A DNA stretch of 6,187 bases from an uncultured Clostridium sp. (GTDB taxonomy: Bacteria; Bacillota; Clostridia; Lachnospirales; Lachnospiraceae). Location: the NCBI GenBank assembly GCA_905192625.1, contig CAJJLI010000145.1, positions 1-6,187 on the forward strand, written 5' to 3'. Below the pieces are notes generated by a model. The model searched no databases. It was not told the origin of the DNA and worked only from the letters and a program-made list of their open reading frames with translations. Shown piece after piece: positions 1 to 6,106 of this stretch (position 1 is the stretch's first letter; every line of letters starts with the position of its first letter). The position numbers and the translations under genes were made by a program.

Positions 1-827
1 TTAATCAGTGTTGTAATAACCTCATTTAACTGTGCTTTTTCTTCAATTAGAATATCATACTGTTGCTTGTCCTCCTCTAAAATAGAGACCAACAACTCCA
101 TAATGACGCTCGTTTGATGAATATCTTTCTCTTTGTCATTTTTAAAATTTAAAATACGCTCATAATTTGCATTGTTATTATCACAAAGTATACCTTCTAA
201 ATACTGGACAATACTTTTATCTATCGTTTTGCACTTATTACCTAGATCAATTGCCATACTTTTAATCTTTCGTTGTACTTGATCATAAATTGATGTACCA
301 AATACCTTACGTAATATAGGCCCTCTTTCTTTACTGTCCGAGGTTAAGAGGTTCATAAACTCCCCTTGTGCTATCATAGAAATGTGCTTAAACTGCGCCC
401 AGTCAACACCAAGTAATTCAGTTACCTTCCCAGTAACTGTGCTAGCACCAGTAATCACATTCCCATCTGGTAAATATAAGGTAGCATTTGCTTTTTCTTC
501 TGTCATACCATCCCCGACTTTTTTCGGGCGTTGATACGTTGGATTTCTTGTTATTTTATATTCCTTCTCTTTATGAAGAAACGTTAATGTTACATATGTT
601 TTAATATCGCCTTTGGCGTAATCACTTCGAAAGGTATCGCTTGTACGATTTTCTCCGCTTGCATTACCAAAAAGTGCAAAGGAGACCGCATCAAAAATGG
701 TCGTCTTTCCTGCTCCCGTGTCACCACTTATTAAAAACAATCCATTGCTACCAAGTTCATGAAAAGGCACGGTCACTTCGTCACCAAACGGGCCAAAAGC
801 ACTCATAATTAACTCAATTGGTTTCAC
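1..827 (-). CDS. sbcC: SbcC, Rad50-type exonuclease subunit (N-terminal 275 codons; gene runs off the left edge)
   Basis: This is the ATPase subunit of the SbcCD nuclease, which cleaves DNA hairpins and protein-blocked double-strand ends in the cytoplasm. The N-terminus has the family signature MKPIELIMSAFGPFGDEV. The Walker A loop GDTGAGKTT (residues 35-43) is followed by IFDAVSFALFG, and the Q-loop MIAQGEF has its glutamine at residue 154. After about residue 190 the chain becomes charged and Lys/Glu/Gln-rich, consistent with entry into the long coiled coil. The coiled coil, zinc hook and C-terminal Walker B half lie outside the window, so this is roughly the first quarter of a usual ~1000-residue SbcC. 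The start is a GTG whose last two bases belong to the TGA stop of sbcD; it gives the standard family N-terminus, and an AAGGAG site sits 8 nt upstream. An internal ATG (residue 8) would cut into the conserved first strand. The reading frame is intact to the window edge. Confidence 0.96.
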   Translation of the reverse strand, partial: MKPIELIMSAFGPFGDEVTVPFHELGSNGLFLISGDTGAGKTTIFDAVSFALFGNASGENRTSDTFRSDYAKGDIKTYVTLTFLHKEKEYKITRNPTYQRPKKVGDGMTEEKANATLYLPDGNVITGASTVTGKVTELLGVDWAQFKHISMIAQGEFMNLLTSDSKERGPILRKVFGTSIYDQVQRKIKSMAIDLGNKCKTIDKSIVQYLEGILCDNNNANYERILNFKNDKEKDIHQTSVIMELLVSILEEDKQQYDILIEEKAQLNEVITTLI

Positions 828-1966
828 TTATCCATCTCCTTTTCTATAAACAAATCCTTCATAATATTTCGTTGTTCCTCTGTCATTGGTACATTGTTTT
901 GATTTTCATAAAATTCTTCAAATAACTCCAATGGATTTTTACTTGCAATTGTTTGAGCCGAAGTTTTTGCCTCATCATTTTTCCTAGTCTTACTATTTTC
1001 AAACTCTAGCTTCATAATGTTTGGATAGACTCTACGAAGTTGTCCAATGGCGTCATAGATTTCCTCTTCATTTGTAATGGTTGCATGAATATAATCCTTT
1101 GTATTCCCCTGACTATAGAATTCCGGATCAATTAGTTTTTCGATTGGCCCTTTAATAATCCTCAGATCTCTCAGCGGTATCAATGGAATTAATTCATAAC
1201 TAAACTTCTCTTTTTCATTCAAAGTAACTAATGTTACTGATTTATTATGATTAACCTCAGAAAATGAGTATTTTAAAGGAGAACCAGCATATCGTATCTG
1301 CTCTCTACCAATCTTTTGTGCCCTATGTATGTGTCCTAAAGCCACATAATCAAATGCATCAAAAGCCGATACATCGACATTATCAAGTCCTCCAAGGGAT
1401 ATTTGTTCCGAATCACAACGTTCTGGAGATGCACCATTGCTTGTTACGAATTGATGTGCGACTAAAATATTTCTAGTCTCTCTATCAATACCACTCTTAT
1501 CAATTACCGTATATACCGCATCATGATAGTTGCTGATTTCACCATAAAATACACTAACATTTGCAGGTTTAACAAACGGTAATAAATAAAAATTAACTAC
1601 TCCATAGGAATCTTCTAAAGATACCTTAGATAATACACCATCAAACGTTCCACCGATATAAATTCGATTATCTTTTAATATTTGATTTCCGAAATTCAAT
1701 CGCTCTGCTGAATCATGATTGCCACTCACTATAAAAATCGACAAATCCCGTTGATAAAGCTTTGATAAAAAATCATTAAACAATGAAACACCTTCTATCG
1801 TTGGCATCGACTTATCATAGACATCTCCTGCAATGATAACTGCATCTGGCTTTTTTTCATCTACAATTTCTAAAATCTGCTCTAATATATAAATCTGATC
1901 TTCAATCATCGAAAATTCATTGACTCTTTTACCGATATGCAAATCGGATAAATGTAGAAATTTCAC
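824..1966 (-). CDS. sbcD: SbcD, Mre11-type nuclease subunit
   Basis: This is the metal-dependent nuclease partner of SbcC and a calcineurin-like phosphoesterase. With the GTG at 1966 as start, the 380-residue protein begins MKFLHLSDLHIGK. All metal-site motifs are present: D8 and H10 (DLHIG), D48 (GDVYD), N83-H84 (GNHD), H171 (LVAHQF), and H212/H214 (LGHIH). The capping segment YAGSPLKYSFSE follows. The length is normal for SbcD. The frame stays open upstream to an ATG at 1993 (389 residues), but that ATG lacks a Shine-Dalgarno site and would add nine non-conserved residues. The GTG has AAAGGA about 11 nt upstream and GGTGA closer in, and it gives the usual N-terminus, so I prefer it. The gene overlaps sbcC by 4 bp, and no metal ligand is missing. 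Confidence 0.96.
   Translation of the reverse strand: MKFLHLSDLHIGKRVNEFSMIEDQIYILEQILEIVDEKKPDAVIIAGDVYDKSMPTIEGVSLFNDFLSKLYQRDLSIFIVSGNHDSAERLNFGNQILKDNRIYIGGTFDGVLSKVSLEDSYGVVNFYLLPFVKPANVSVFYGEISNYHDAVYTVIDKSGIDRETRNILVAHQFVTSNGASPERCDSEQISLGGLDNVDVSAFDAFDYVALGHIHRAQKIGREQIRYAGSPLKYSFSEVNHNKSVTLVTLNEKEKFSYELIPLIPLRDLRIIKGPIEKLIDPEFYSQGNTKDYIHATITNEEEIYDAIGQLRRVYPNIMKLEFENSKTRKNDEAKTSAQTIASKNPLELFEEFYENQNNVPMTEEQRNIMKDLFIEKEMDK
836..841 (-). promoter_or_regulatory. Ribosome binding site of sbcC inside the end of sbcD
   Basis: AAGGAG on the minus strand lies 8 nt before the GTG of sbcC and within the last codons of sbcD. It supports the GTG at 827 as the start and implies translational coupling of the two subunits, which act as a heteromeric complex. 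Confidence 0.75.
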
Positions 1967-2014
1967 TGTATTCACCGTCCTTTTATAAAACATAAATCAT
2001 TACTACATATTTTA

Positions 2015-2023
2015 AATATAACA
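2015..2023 (-). promoter_or_regulatory. Possible extended -10 promoter of sbcDC
   Basis: On the minus strand TGT-TATATT forms an extended -10 element (TGn plus a five-of-six match to TATAAT). It would start transcription near 2008, about 40 nt before the sbcD GTG. The -35 region 17 bp upstream is only T-rich, with no TTGACA-like hexamer, so the call rests on the extended -10 alone. The hairpin at 2043-2092 lies just upstream of this promoter, as expected if it ends the preceding transcript. Confidence 0.4.
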
Positions 2024-2042
2024 TAAAGCGCTTATAAAGAAA

Positions 2043-2092
2043 AGAAAGTATGCGATCTGTTTGCACTCGCGTAAACAAATCGCATACCTTCT
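2043..2092 (-). terminator. Strong hairpin, probable intrinsic terminator between the ABC transporter and sbcDC
   Basis: Arms 2043-2062 and 2073-2092 form a 20-bp stem around a 10-nt loop. Two positions (2047/2088 and 2057/2078) are C-A mismatches in plus-strand RNA but G-U wobbles in minus-strand RNA, so the stem is continuous only in a minus-strand transcript. On that strand the distal arm ends in TTTCT and runs on as TTTCTTT, a broken U-rich tail. Its place ahead of the sbcD promoter fits a terminator for minus-strand transcripts from the ABC genes, though the 3' untranslated region would then be about 400 nt long. A structured leader element is the alternative. Confidence 0.6.
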
Positions 2093-2151
2093 ATTTATAA
2101 CTTCTATGATATAGTTACAGATCCGGATCATCTTTATTAACCCAAATTCAG

Positions 2152-2290
2152 TTTGTATTTAATACTATCAGAATCCATTCTATTTAGGAACAGCTTTCAT
2201 TTTGTATTTTTTAACATCAGAATCATTTCTATTTTTGAACAGCGTTTCTTTTTAATCAAGCTCATCATAAAATCATTTTCTATTTTTTAT
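2152..2290. repeat. Three degenerate ~50-bp direct repeats in an otherwise gene-free stretch (2093-2493)
   Basis: The first two units align without gaps over about 40 bp at an offset of 49 bp (2152 and 2201). Shared blocks are TTTGTATTT, ATCAGAATC, TTCTATTT and GAACAGC. A third, weaker unit repeats AATCATTTTCTATTTTTT at 2271, 50 bp after the matching block at 2221. No frame on either strand stays open through the repeats with a credible start, so I see no protein here. The rest of 2093-2493 is very AT-rich. It includes a 7-bp AT-only inverted repeat just after the ATPase stop but no good terminator there. The repeats may be decayed sequence or an untranslated structured region of the ABC transcript. 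Confidence 0.55.
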
Positions 2291-2493
2291 AGATCCTTTT
2301 CAATTACACTTTAAACAAATTCTTTTCACATTTCAAAATCAGCTTTATTCCTGCTCAATTCTCTTTATAATTATGCATTTAAATTTGAGTTTATTCCTTA
2401 TAATAATACATTTTTTAGTATAAACTTACTATGTTTCTAGTGATTATTAATATAAAGAATCAAATCGTTAATCCATTCTTTTATTCTATTTCA

Positions 2494-3264
2494 CTATATG
2501 TCCCACGCTTCATTGTGATACGATTGCAAAAAGTCCTTTGTTCTTTGATTCACTGTATTTGAAAATACCTCTTCTGGGGTGCCTTCTTCTACAACTACAC
2601 CACCATCCATAAAAATCACGCGATCAGCTACCTCTTTTGCAAACGCCATTTCATGGGTAACAATTACCATCGTCCAATTCTCTTTTGCCAAATCCTTCAT
2701 TACTCTTAGAATTTCTCCAGTTAATTCTGGATCTAATGCTGAAGTTGGTTCATCAAAAAACAAAATTCTCGGATTTAGTGCAAGTGCTCTAGCAATTGCA
2801 ACTCGTTGCTGTTGCCCACCGGATAATTCACAAGGATATGCATGAGCACGCCCTGACAAATTCAATTTGCTTACTAACTCTTCCGCTCTTTTTTTCGCCG
2901 CTTCTTTATCCATATGCAAAACTTTAATCAATGGATGTGTTATATTTTTCATAACAGAAAAATGAGGAAATAAATTAAAGTTTTGAAAAACCAGACCTAC
3001 CTCCATAAGTATCTTATGCATCATATCATTGTTTGCATACGTTACTTTTCCTTCTTCCGTACGCATTAAAACTTTATCACAAATTTCAATTGTCCCAGCA
3101 TCCGCTCGATCTAGTTGTGTCAAACAGCGAAGTAATGTTGATTTTCCAGAACCAGATGGTCCAATAATTGCAACAACTTCTCCTTCATTTACCGATAGAG
3201 AGATGTCTTTTAATACCACCGTATCATCAAATTTTTTCTGTATACCTTCTGCTTTTAATAACAC
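2494..3264 (-). CDS. Polar amino-acid ABC importer, ATP-binding protein
   Basis: This is the cytoplasmic ATPase that powers a family-3 (PAAT) amino-acid importer of the GlnQ/HisP/ArtP type. It has 256 residues, a usual length. All nucleotide-binding motifs are present: Walker [10 protein letters not shown] (35-43), Q-loop Q94 in [10 protein letters not shown], signature LSGGQQQR (147-154), Walker B ILFFDE (167-172), D-loop SALD (175-178) and switch histidine H204 (VTHEM). The segment QNFNLFPH and the end EEVFSN...KDFLQS are typical of amino-acid transporters. The start is GTG, with AGGGTGA 6 nt upstream and a further AAGGAG before it. It lies 17 bp after the permease stop and so is co-transcribed with it. 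The substrate cannot be told from the ATPase; glutamine, arginine, histidine, cystine or another polar amino acid is possible. Confidence 0.95.
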   Translation of the reverse strand: MLLKAEGIQKKFDDTVVLKDISLSVNEGEVVAIIGPSGSGKSTLLRCLTQLDRADAGTIEICDKVLMRTEEGKVTYANNDMMHKILMEVGLVFQNFNLFPHFSVMKNITHPLIKVLHMDKEAAKKRAEELVSKLNLSGRAHAYPCELSGGQQQRVAIARALALNPRILFFDEPTSALDPELTGEILRVMKDLAKENWTMVIVTHEMAFAKEVADRVIFMDGGVVVEEGTPEEVFSNTVNQRTKDFLQSYHNEAWDI

Positions 3265-3281
3265 GAAATCTCACCCTCTCC

Positions 3282-3941
3282 TTAACCTTTATAATAATTA
3301 TAGCGTTTTTCAATCTGCACAAAAATCACTTCAATCACCGTATTCATAACAAGATAAAATATACCTGCTATGATAATTGGAACTGTAGATAAATATTTCG
3401 AACTAGCTCCTTGCGCCACTCGAAATATTTCACTTACTGCTATTACCTGTGCAAGAGAAGTATCTTTTACTAATGTCATAAATTCACTTCCCGTAGCTGG
3501 TAATACATGTTTAATAACTTGAGGTAGTACTATGTAAAAGAATGTTTGACTCTTTGAATACCCTAGTACTTTCGCTGCCTCATAATGTCCTTTTGGAACG
3601 GATGCTATTCCACCACGAAAAATTTCTCCAAAATAAGCTGCGTAATTAACCACAAAAGCTATTATACAAGCTTGAAATCTCCCAAAACTAAAATCAAAAA
3701 GATAATATGGTCCGTACATAAAAAAGATTAATTGTAACATCAAAGGTGTTCCTCGAAAAATCAATTGATATATTCGAACCGGAACACGAACTATCTTATA
3801 TCTGCATCTTCTTCCGAGTGCCACTAAAAATCCAAGCGGAATCGAAAATACGATGGTTAATACAAATATTTTAATTACTTCAACGGTAGCTTCTAGCATA
3901 TTCCCTAAAAACAAATCGATTGGTACATTATCTATCATCAT
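3282..3941 (-). CDS. Polar amino-acid ABC importer, membrane permease (HisM/GlnP family)
   Basis: This is the inner-membrane channel subunit of the importer, 219 residues and of normal length. It shows hydrophobic segments at about residues 22-43, 57-82 and 91-105 and others near the C-terminus. The family block RGTPLMLQ is at 63-70. The cytoplasmic EAA loop that docks on the ATPase runs FRGGI..VPKGHYEAAKVLGYS and ends at LPQ (141). The start is the first of two adjacent ATGs, with AAAGG 9 nt upstream. It is first of two genes behind its own promoter (4052-4080), 17 bp before the ATPase gene. No binding-protein gene is adjacent; a candidate lies 2.1 kb upstream on the same strand, beyond an opposing MATE gene. 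The substrate is not determinable from this subunit. Confidence 0.95.
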   Translation of the reverse strand: MMIDNVPIDLFLGNMLEATVEVIKIFVLTIVFSIPLGFLVALGRRCRYKIVRVPVRIYQLIFRGTPLMLQLIFFMYGPYYLFDFSFGRFQACIIAFVVNYAAYFGEIFRGGIASVPKGHYEAAKVLGYSKSQTFFYIVLPQVIKHVLPATGSEFMTLVKDTSLAQVIAVSEIFRVAQGASSKYLSTVPIIIAGIFYLVMNTVIEVIFVQIEKRYNYYKG

Positions 3942-3972
3942 ATCTTAATACCTTTCATTTATATTTCATGCA

Positions 3973-3996
3973 GAAACAGAACTATTTTTCAGTTTC
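3973..3996 (-). other. Small hairpin in the permease leader
   Basis: GAAAC/GTTTC plus GAA/TTC form an 8-bp stem with one same-base mismatch and a 6-nt loop. It lies about 35 nt upstream of the permease start, inside the predicted 5' leader. It has no U-run on the minus strand, so it is not a terminator. It may stabilise the messenger or be chance in AT-rich DNA. Confidence 0.3.
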
Positions 3997-4051
3997 ATTT
4001 TAATTAAATGATTATTACAAAAATTTTACTTCTATCAATTAGCACTTTACC

Positions 4052-4080
4052 ATACTACCACACTGTAATGAAAATTTCAA
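4052..4080 (-). promoter_or_regulatory. Promoter of the permease-ATPase operon
   Basis: On the minus strand a TTGAAA -35 (4080-4075), a 17-bp spacer and a TAGTAT -10 (4057-4052) preceded by TGG form a good housekeeping-sigma promoter with an extended -10. Transcription would start near 4045, giving a leader of about 104 nt. It lies back to back with the plus-strand promoter at 4129-4157, 48 bp separating the two -35 boxes. Confidence 0.65.
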
Positions 4081-4128
4081 ATACAAAAAAAGATTATATC
4101 GAATAATAATTTTATGATTTTTTTCTTC

Positions 4129-4157
4129 TTGAAATAAAGTTAAGTTTATGTTATATT
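4129..4157 (+). promoter_or_regulatory. Promoter of the MATE gene
   Basis: TTGAAA (4129-4134), a 17-bp spacer and TATATT (4152-4157), with TGT directly before the -10, form a near-consensus extended -10 promoter. The start point would be near 4164, leaving an unusually long leader of roughly 287 nt before the MATE start codon. A7 and T7 tracts (4085-4091 and 4118-4124) flank the space between this promoter and the divergent one. Confidence 0.65.
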
Positions 4158-4250
4158 CAAAAATTTTATTTAGTACAATCTTTTTTTATAGCATTTACAT
4201 AATGGAAAAAAGAAATATACGCTTTTATGTGTATGTATTTTCAACTGTCT

Positions 4251-4268
4251 AATCATAATAATCATAAA
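4251..4268 (+). repeat. Tandem 9-bp direct repeat in the MATE leader
   Basis: AATCATAAT is followed directly by AATCATAAA, an eight-of-nine match. It lies downstream of the predicted promoter, where a bound repressor could block transcription. In DNA this AT-rich chance occurrence is also possible. Confidence 0.3.
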
Positions 4269-4302
4269 TGCAATACAGTTTAAGCGATGATAAGAAATAA
4301 AG

Positions 4303-4362
4303 GATATTTTAAAAGATTTAAAAAGCGATTTTGAAAGAGATTTGAAAAAAGATTTAAAAAAG
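4303..4362 (+). repeat. Five-unit 12-bp tandem repeat upstream of the MATE gene
   Basis: Five consecutive 12-bp units can be read: GATATTTTAAAA, GATTTAAAAAGC, GATTTTGAAAGA, GATTTGAAAAAA and GATTTAAAAAAG. Each begins GAT followed by a T-rich then an A-rich half. The array ends 88 bp before the MATE start codon, in its predicted 5' leader. Because 12 is a multiple of three, one frame reads D-L-K-K-like tetrapeptides, but that frame has stops just upstream and no ATG. It may be a phased run of binding sites, a bent or low-complexity spacer, or a scrap of a former coding region. Confidence 0.6.
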
Positions 4363-4440
4363 TTTTTGATAATAATAGATTTTTATGTACGTATCACCGT
4401 TTCTACAAACAATAAAAAGTTTTTTATATAATAAAAGCTT

Positions 4441-4445
4441 GGAGG
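4441..4445 (+). promoter_or_regulatory. Ribosome binding site that decides the MATE start
   Basis: TTGGAGG lies 5 nt before the ATG at 4451. The earlier in-frame ATG at 4385 has no such site, so translation should begin at 4451. Confidence 0.8.
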
Positions 4446-4450
4446 TTAAG

Positions 4451-5791
4451 ATGTTTAAACAAACAAAAGAAATACATGATTTAAAGAAAACATTTGCACG
4501 CTATGTATCACTCAATGTAATCGGTATGCTCGGGCTTTCCTGCTACATTCTTGCAGATACCGTTTTCATTGCAAATGGTGTCGGTGGAAATGGGTTGACT
4601 GCCCTAAATTTAGTTCTTCCGATTTTCAGCTTACTAAATGCCCTAGGCCTTATGCTTGGTATGGGTGGTGCTACAAGATACACAATATTACGAAGCAATC
4701 AAAAGGAAACAGAGGCAAATAAATCCTTTACTCAAACAATTCTAATCACTGGGATGCTTGGAATTTTCATCACAGTGATTGGCTTATTTTTCGCCTATGA
4801 CATCGCTAAATTATTAGGTGCAGATAAGACAATCGCTCCAATGTCAGGAAATTATTTAAAGACTATATTGTTATTTTCCAGCGCATTTCTCTTTAACAAT
4901 GTGTTTATATGTTTTGTGCGTAATGATGGAAATCCACGACTTTCCATGACTGCTATGTTAGTCGGAAGTTTTGGAAATATTTTATTGGACTACGTATTTA
5001 TTTACCCTTTAAAATTAGGAATGTTTGGTGCTGCTTTTGCAACTGGTTTATCCCCACTCATTAGTTTAAGCGTGTTATCCCTACATTTTCTTAAAAAGAA
5101 AAATAATTTAAAACTTGTACGTACTCCTTTCATGTTTCATTCAATATTTCATACTTTAACCTTAGGCTTACCGTCCTTTATTACAGAACTTTCTTCTGGA
5201 ATAATAATTCTTTGCTTTAACTACCAAATTCTTAATCTATCTGGCAATACTGGAGTTGCTGCTTACGGAATCATAGCTAACATTGTTCTTACTGTTGTTG
5301 CAATGTTTACTGGTATTTCTCAAGGTATACAGCCACTACTAAGTAGTAATTATGGAGCAGGAAAAATTGATTATGTAAAATCCATTTACCGCTGGGCAAT
5401 ATATCTTGCCTTTGCCTTTGGTGTATTCTTTTATACAATATGTTATCTCTACCCAGAGCCAATTGTAGCCATTTTTAATACAGAAAACGATGCGTTGCTA
5501 TCGGAACTAGCAATCCAAGGTATGAAAATCTATTTTGCTGCTTTCTTTTTCATGGGCACAAATATTGTTACTACTTCATTTTTTACCTCAATTGATCAAC
5601 CAAAGCAATCCTTTGTCATATCGATTACCCGTGGAATCGTTGCAGTATTACCACTAATTTTTTTATTACCTATCTTTTTTAAAATGACAGGTGTATGGCT
5701 CACAATACCACTGGTTGAAGCAATTACTCTATGCATCAGTACGAAAAGTATAATTAAGTACTGGAAAACCCATCCTACCATTGGAAACTAA
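4451..5791 (+). CDS. MATE-family multidrug efflux protein
   Basis: This is an integral membrane antiporter that probably uses a sodium or proton gradient to export drugs or other compounds. It has 446 residues, normal for the family, with twelve hydrophobic segments expected. The N-lobe has the family block YILADTVFIANGVGGNGL (D36) followed by LTALNLVLPI. The conserved RNDGNPRLSM is at 158-167 and GNILLDYVFI at 176-185. The C-lobe shows the matching ISQGIQPLLSSNYGAG segment. It resembles the MepA/NorM-like branch, but the substrate cannot be read from sequence. The frame is open back to an ATG at 4385, which would add 22 residues. I place the start at 4451 because GGAGG sits 5 nt upstream and the protein then begins normally. 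It lies alone on the plus strand between genes of opposite orientation, and no regulator gene adjoins it. Confidence 0.94.
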   Translation: MFKQTKEIHDLKKTFARYVSLNVIGMLGLSCYILADTVFIANGVGGNGLTALNLVLPIFSLLNALGLMLGMGGATRYTILRSNQKETEANKSFTQTILITGMLGIFITVIGLFFAYDIAKLLGADKTIAPMSGNYLKTILLFSSAFLFNNVFICFVRNDGNPRLSMTAMLVGSFGNILLDYVFIYPLKLGMFGAAFATGLSPLISLSVLSLHFLKKKNNLKLVRTPFMFHSIFHTLTLGLPSFITELSSGIIILCFNYQILNLSGNTGVAAYGIIANIVLTVVAMFTGISQGIQPLLSSNYGAGKIDYVKSIYRWAIYLAFAFGVFFYTICYLYPEPIVAIFNTENDALLSELAIQGMKIYFAAFFFMGTNIVTTSFFTSIDQPKQSFVISITRGIVAVLPLIFLLPIFFKMTGVWLTIPLVEAITLCISTKSIIKYWKTHPTIGN

Positions 5792-5810
5792 ACTATTTAA
5801 ATCATATATG

Positions 5811-5927
5811 ATTCGGGTGCCAAAAACCCAGTTTACTTTAATGAAATGCAATTTGAATACAGCATTAAGAATCTTGTTTTGTGGAATCACCGCTATAATT
5901 TTGAAAAAGGGATTTTGACACCCGAAT
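5811..5927. repeat. 117-bp element with imperfect terminal inverted repeats (MITE-like)
   Basis: Arms 5811-5829 and 5909-5927 pair at 17 of 19 positions (outer part ATTCGGGTG/CACCCGAAT, inner part CCC/GGG), with 79 nt between. One mismatch (5820/5918) is C-A on plus-strand RNA and G-U on minus-strand RNA; the other (5826/5912) is A-A. Neither strand has a U-run after the distal arm, so it is not a plain terminator. The interior has smaller pairings such as AATGC/GCATT and no open frame with a start. A perfect 12-bp palindrome (ATCATATATGAT, 5801-5812) overlaps its left end. No clear target duplication is visible, so the mobile-element reading is inference. Confidence 0.5.
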
Positions 5928-5947
5928 AAAAAATATTTATAAATCAC

Positions 5948-6066
5948 AAAATAGGGCTACCGTTATAAAATTTATATGTGTTACGTAAAATACACATCGA
6001 TGGAACAAACTCTTTTAGATTCCGTTCCACTCATATAAATTCTATTTTCGATAGCCCATTTTTTTT
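5948..6066. terminator. Bidirectional intrinsic terminator between convergent genes
   Basis: GGGCTACCG (5954-5962) pairs with CGATAGCCC (6049-6057) with a single mismatch, which is a U-G wobble on the minus strand. A second stem AATTTATATG/CATATAAATT (5969-5978 and 6032-6041) lies inside, and TGGAAC/GTTCCA (6001-6006 and 6024-6029) forms an inner hairpin. The plus strand continues with eight T residues (6059-6066), and the minus strand with TATTTT after the other arm. It therefore can end the MATE transcript and the minus-strand binding-protein transcript, which converge here. At about 105 nt between outer arms it is larger and more branched than a usual terminator. Confidence 0.65.
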
Positions 6067-6106
6067 ATTTTCTAGCATACAATTTACTTTTTAAATTGAA
6101 TCAATA

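Noticed and set aside
2197..2268. 23-residue minus-strand frame within the ~50-bp repeats
   Set aside because: No ribosome binding site, runs of Lys expected from A-rich DNA, and the neighbouring repeat units carry stops in the same relative frame.
2152..2290. CRISPR array
   Set aside because: The units are abutting and degenerate, with no invariant repeat and unique spacers, and no cas gene is in the window.
2400..2493. Candidate terminator directly after the ATPase gene
   Set aside because: The 7-bp AAAGAAT/ATTCTTT stem is all A/T but one pair, with a 14-nt loop and no U-run; the TAGTA/TACTA stem is followed by A residues on the minus strand.
3942..4045. Riboswitch or T-box in the permease leader
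   Set aside because: The leader is only about 100 nt, with one small hairpin and no T-box sequence or terminator.
4287..4334. 15-codon plus-strand frame rich in Phe, Lys and Arg, possible leader peptide for the MATE gene
   Set aside because: No ribosome binding site and no paired terminator/antiterminator; its composition follows from the AT-rich repeat it overlaps.
4385..4450. N-terminal extension of the MATE protein by 22 residues
   Set aside because: No Shine-Dalgarno site before the ATG at 4385, whereas GGAGG stands before 4451. The extra residues do not resemble the family N-terminus.
5729..5947. 72-codon minus-strand frame covering the end of the MATE gene and the inverted-repeat element
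   Set aside because: It overlaps a clear gene on the other strand, has no recognisable domain, and much of it is the inverted-repeat arms.
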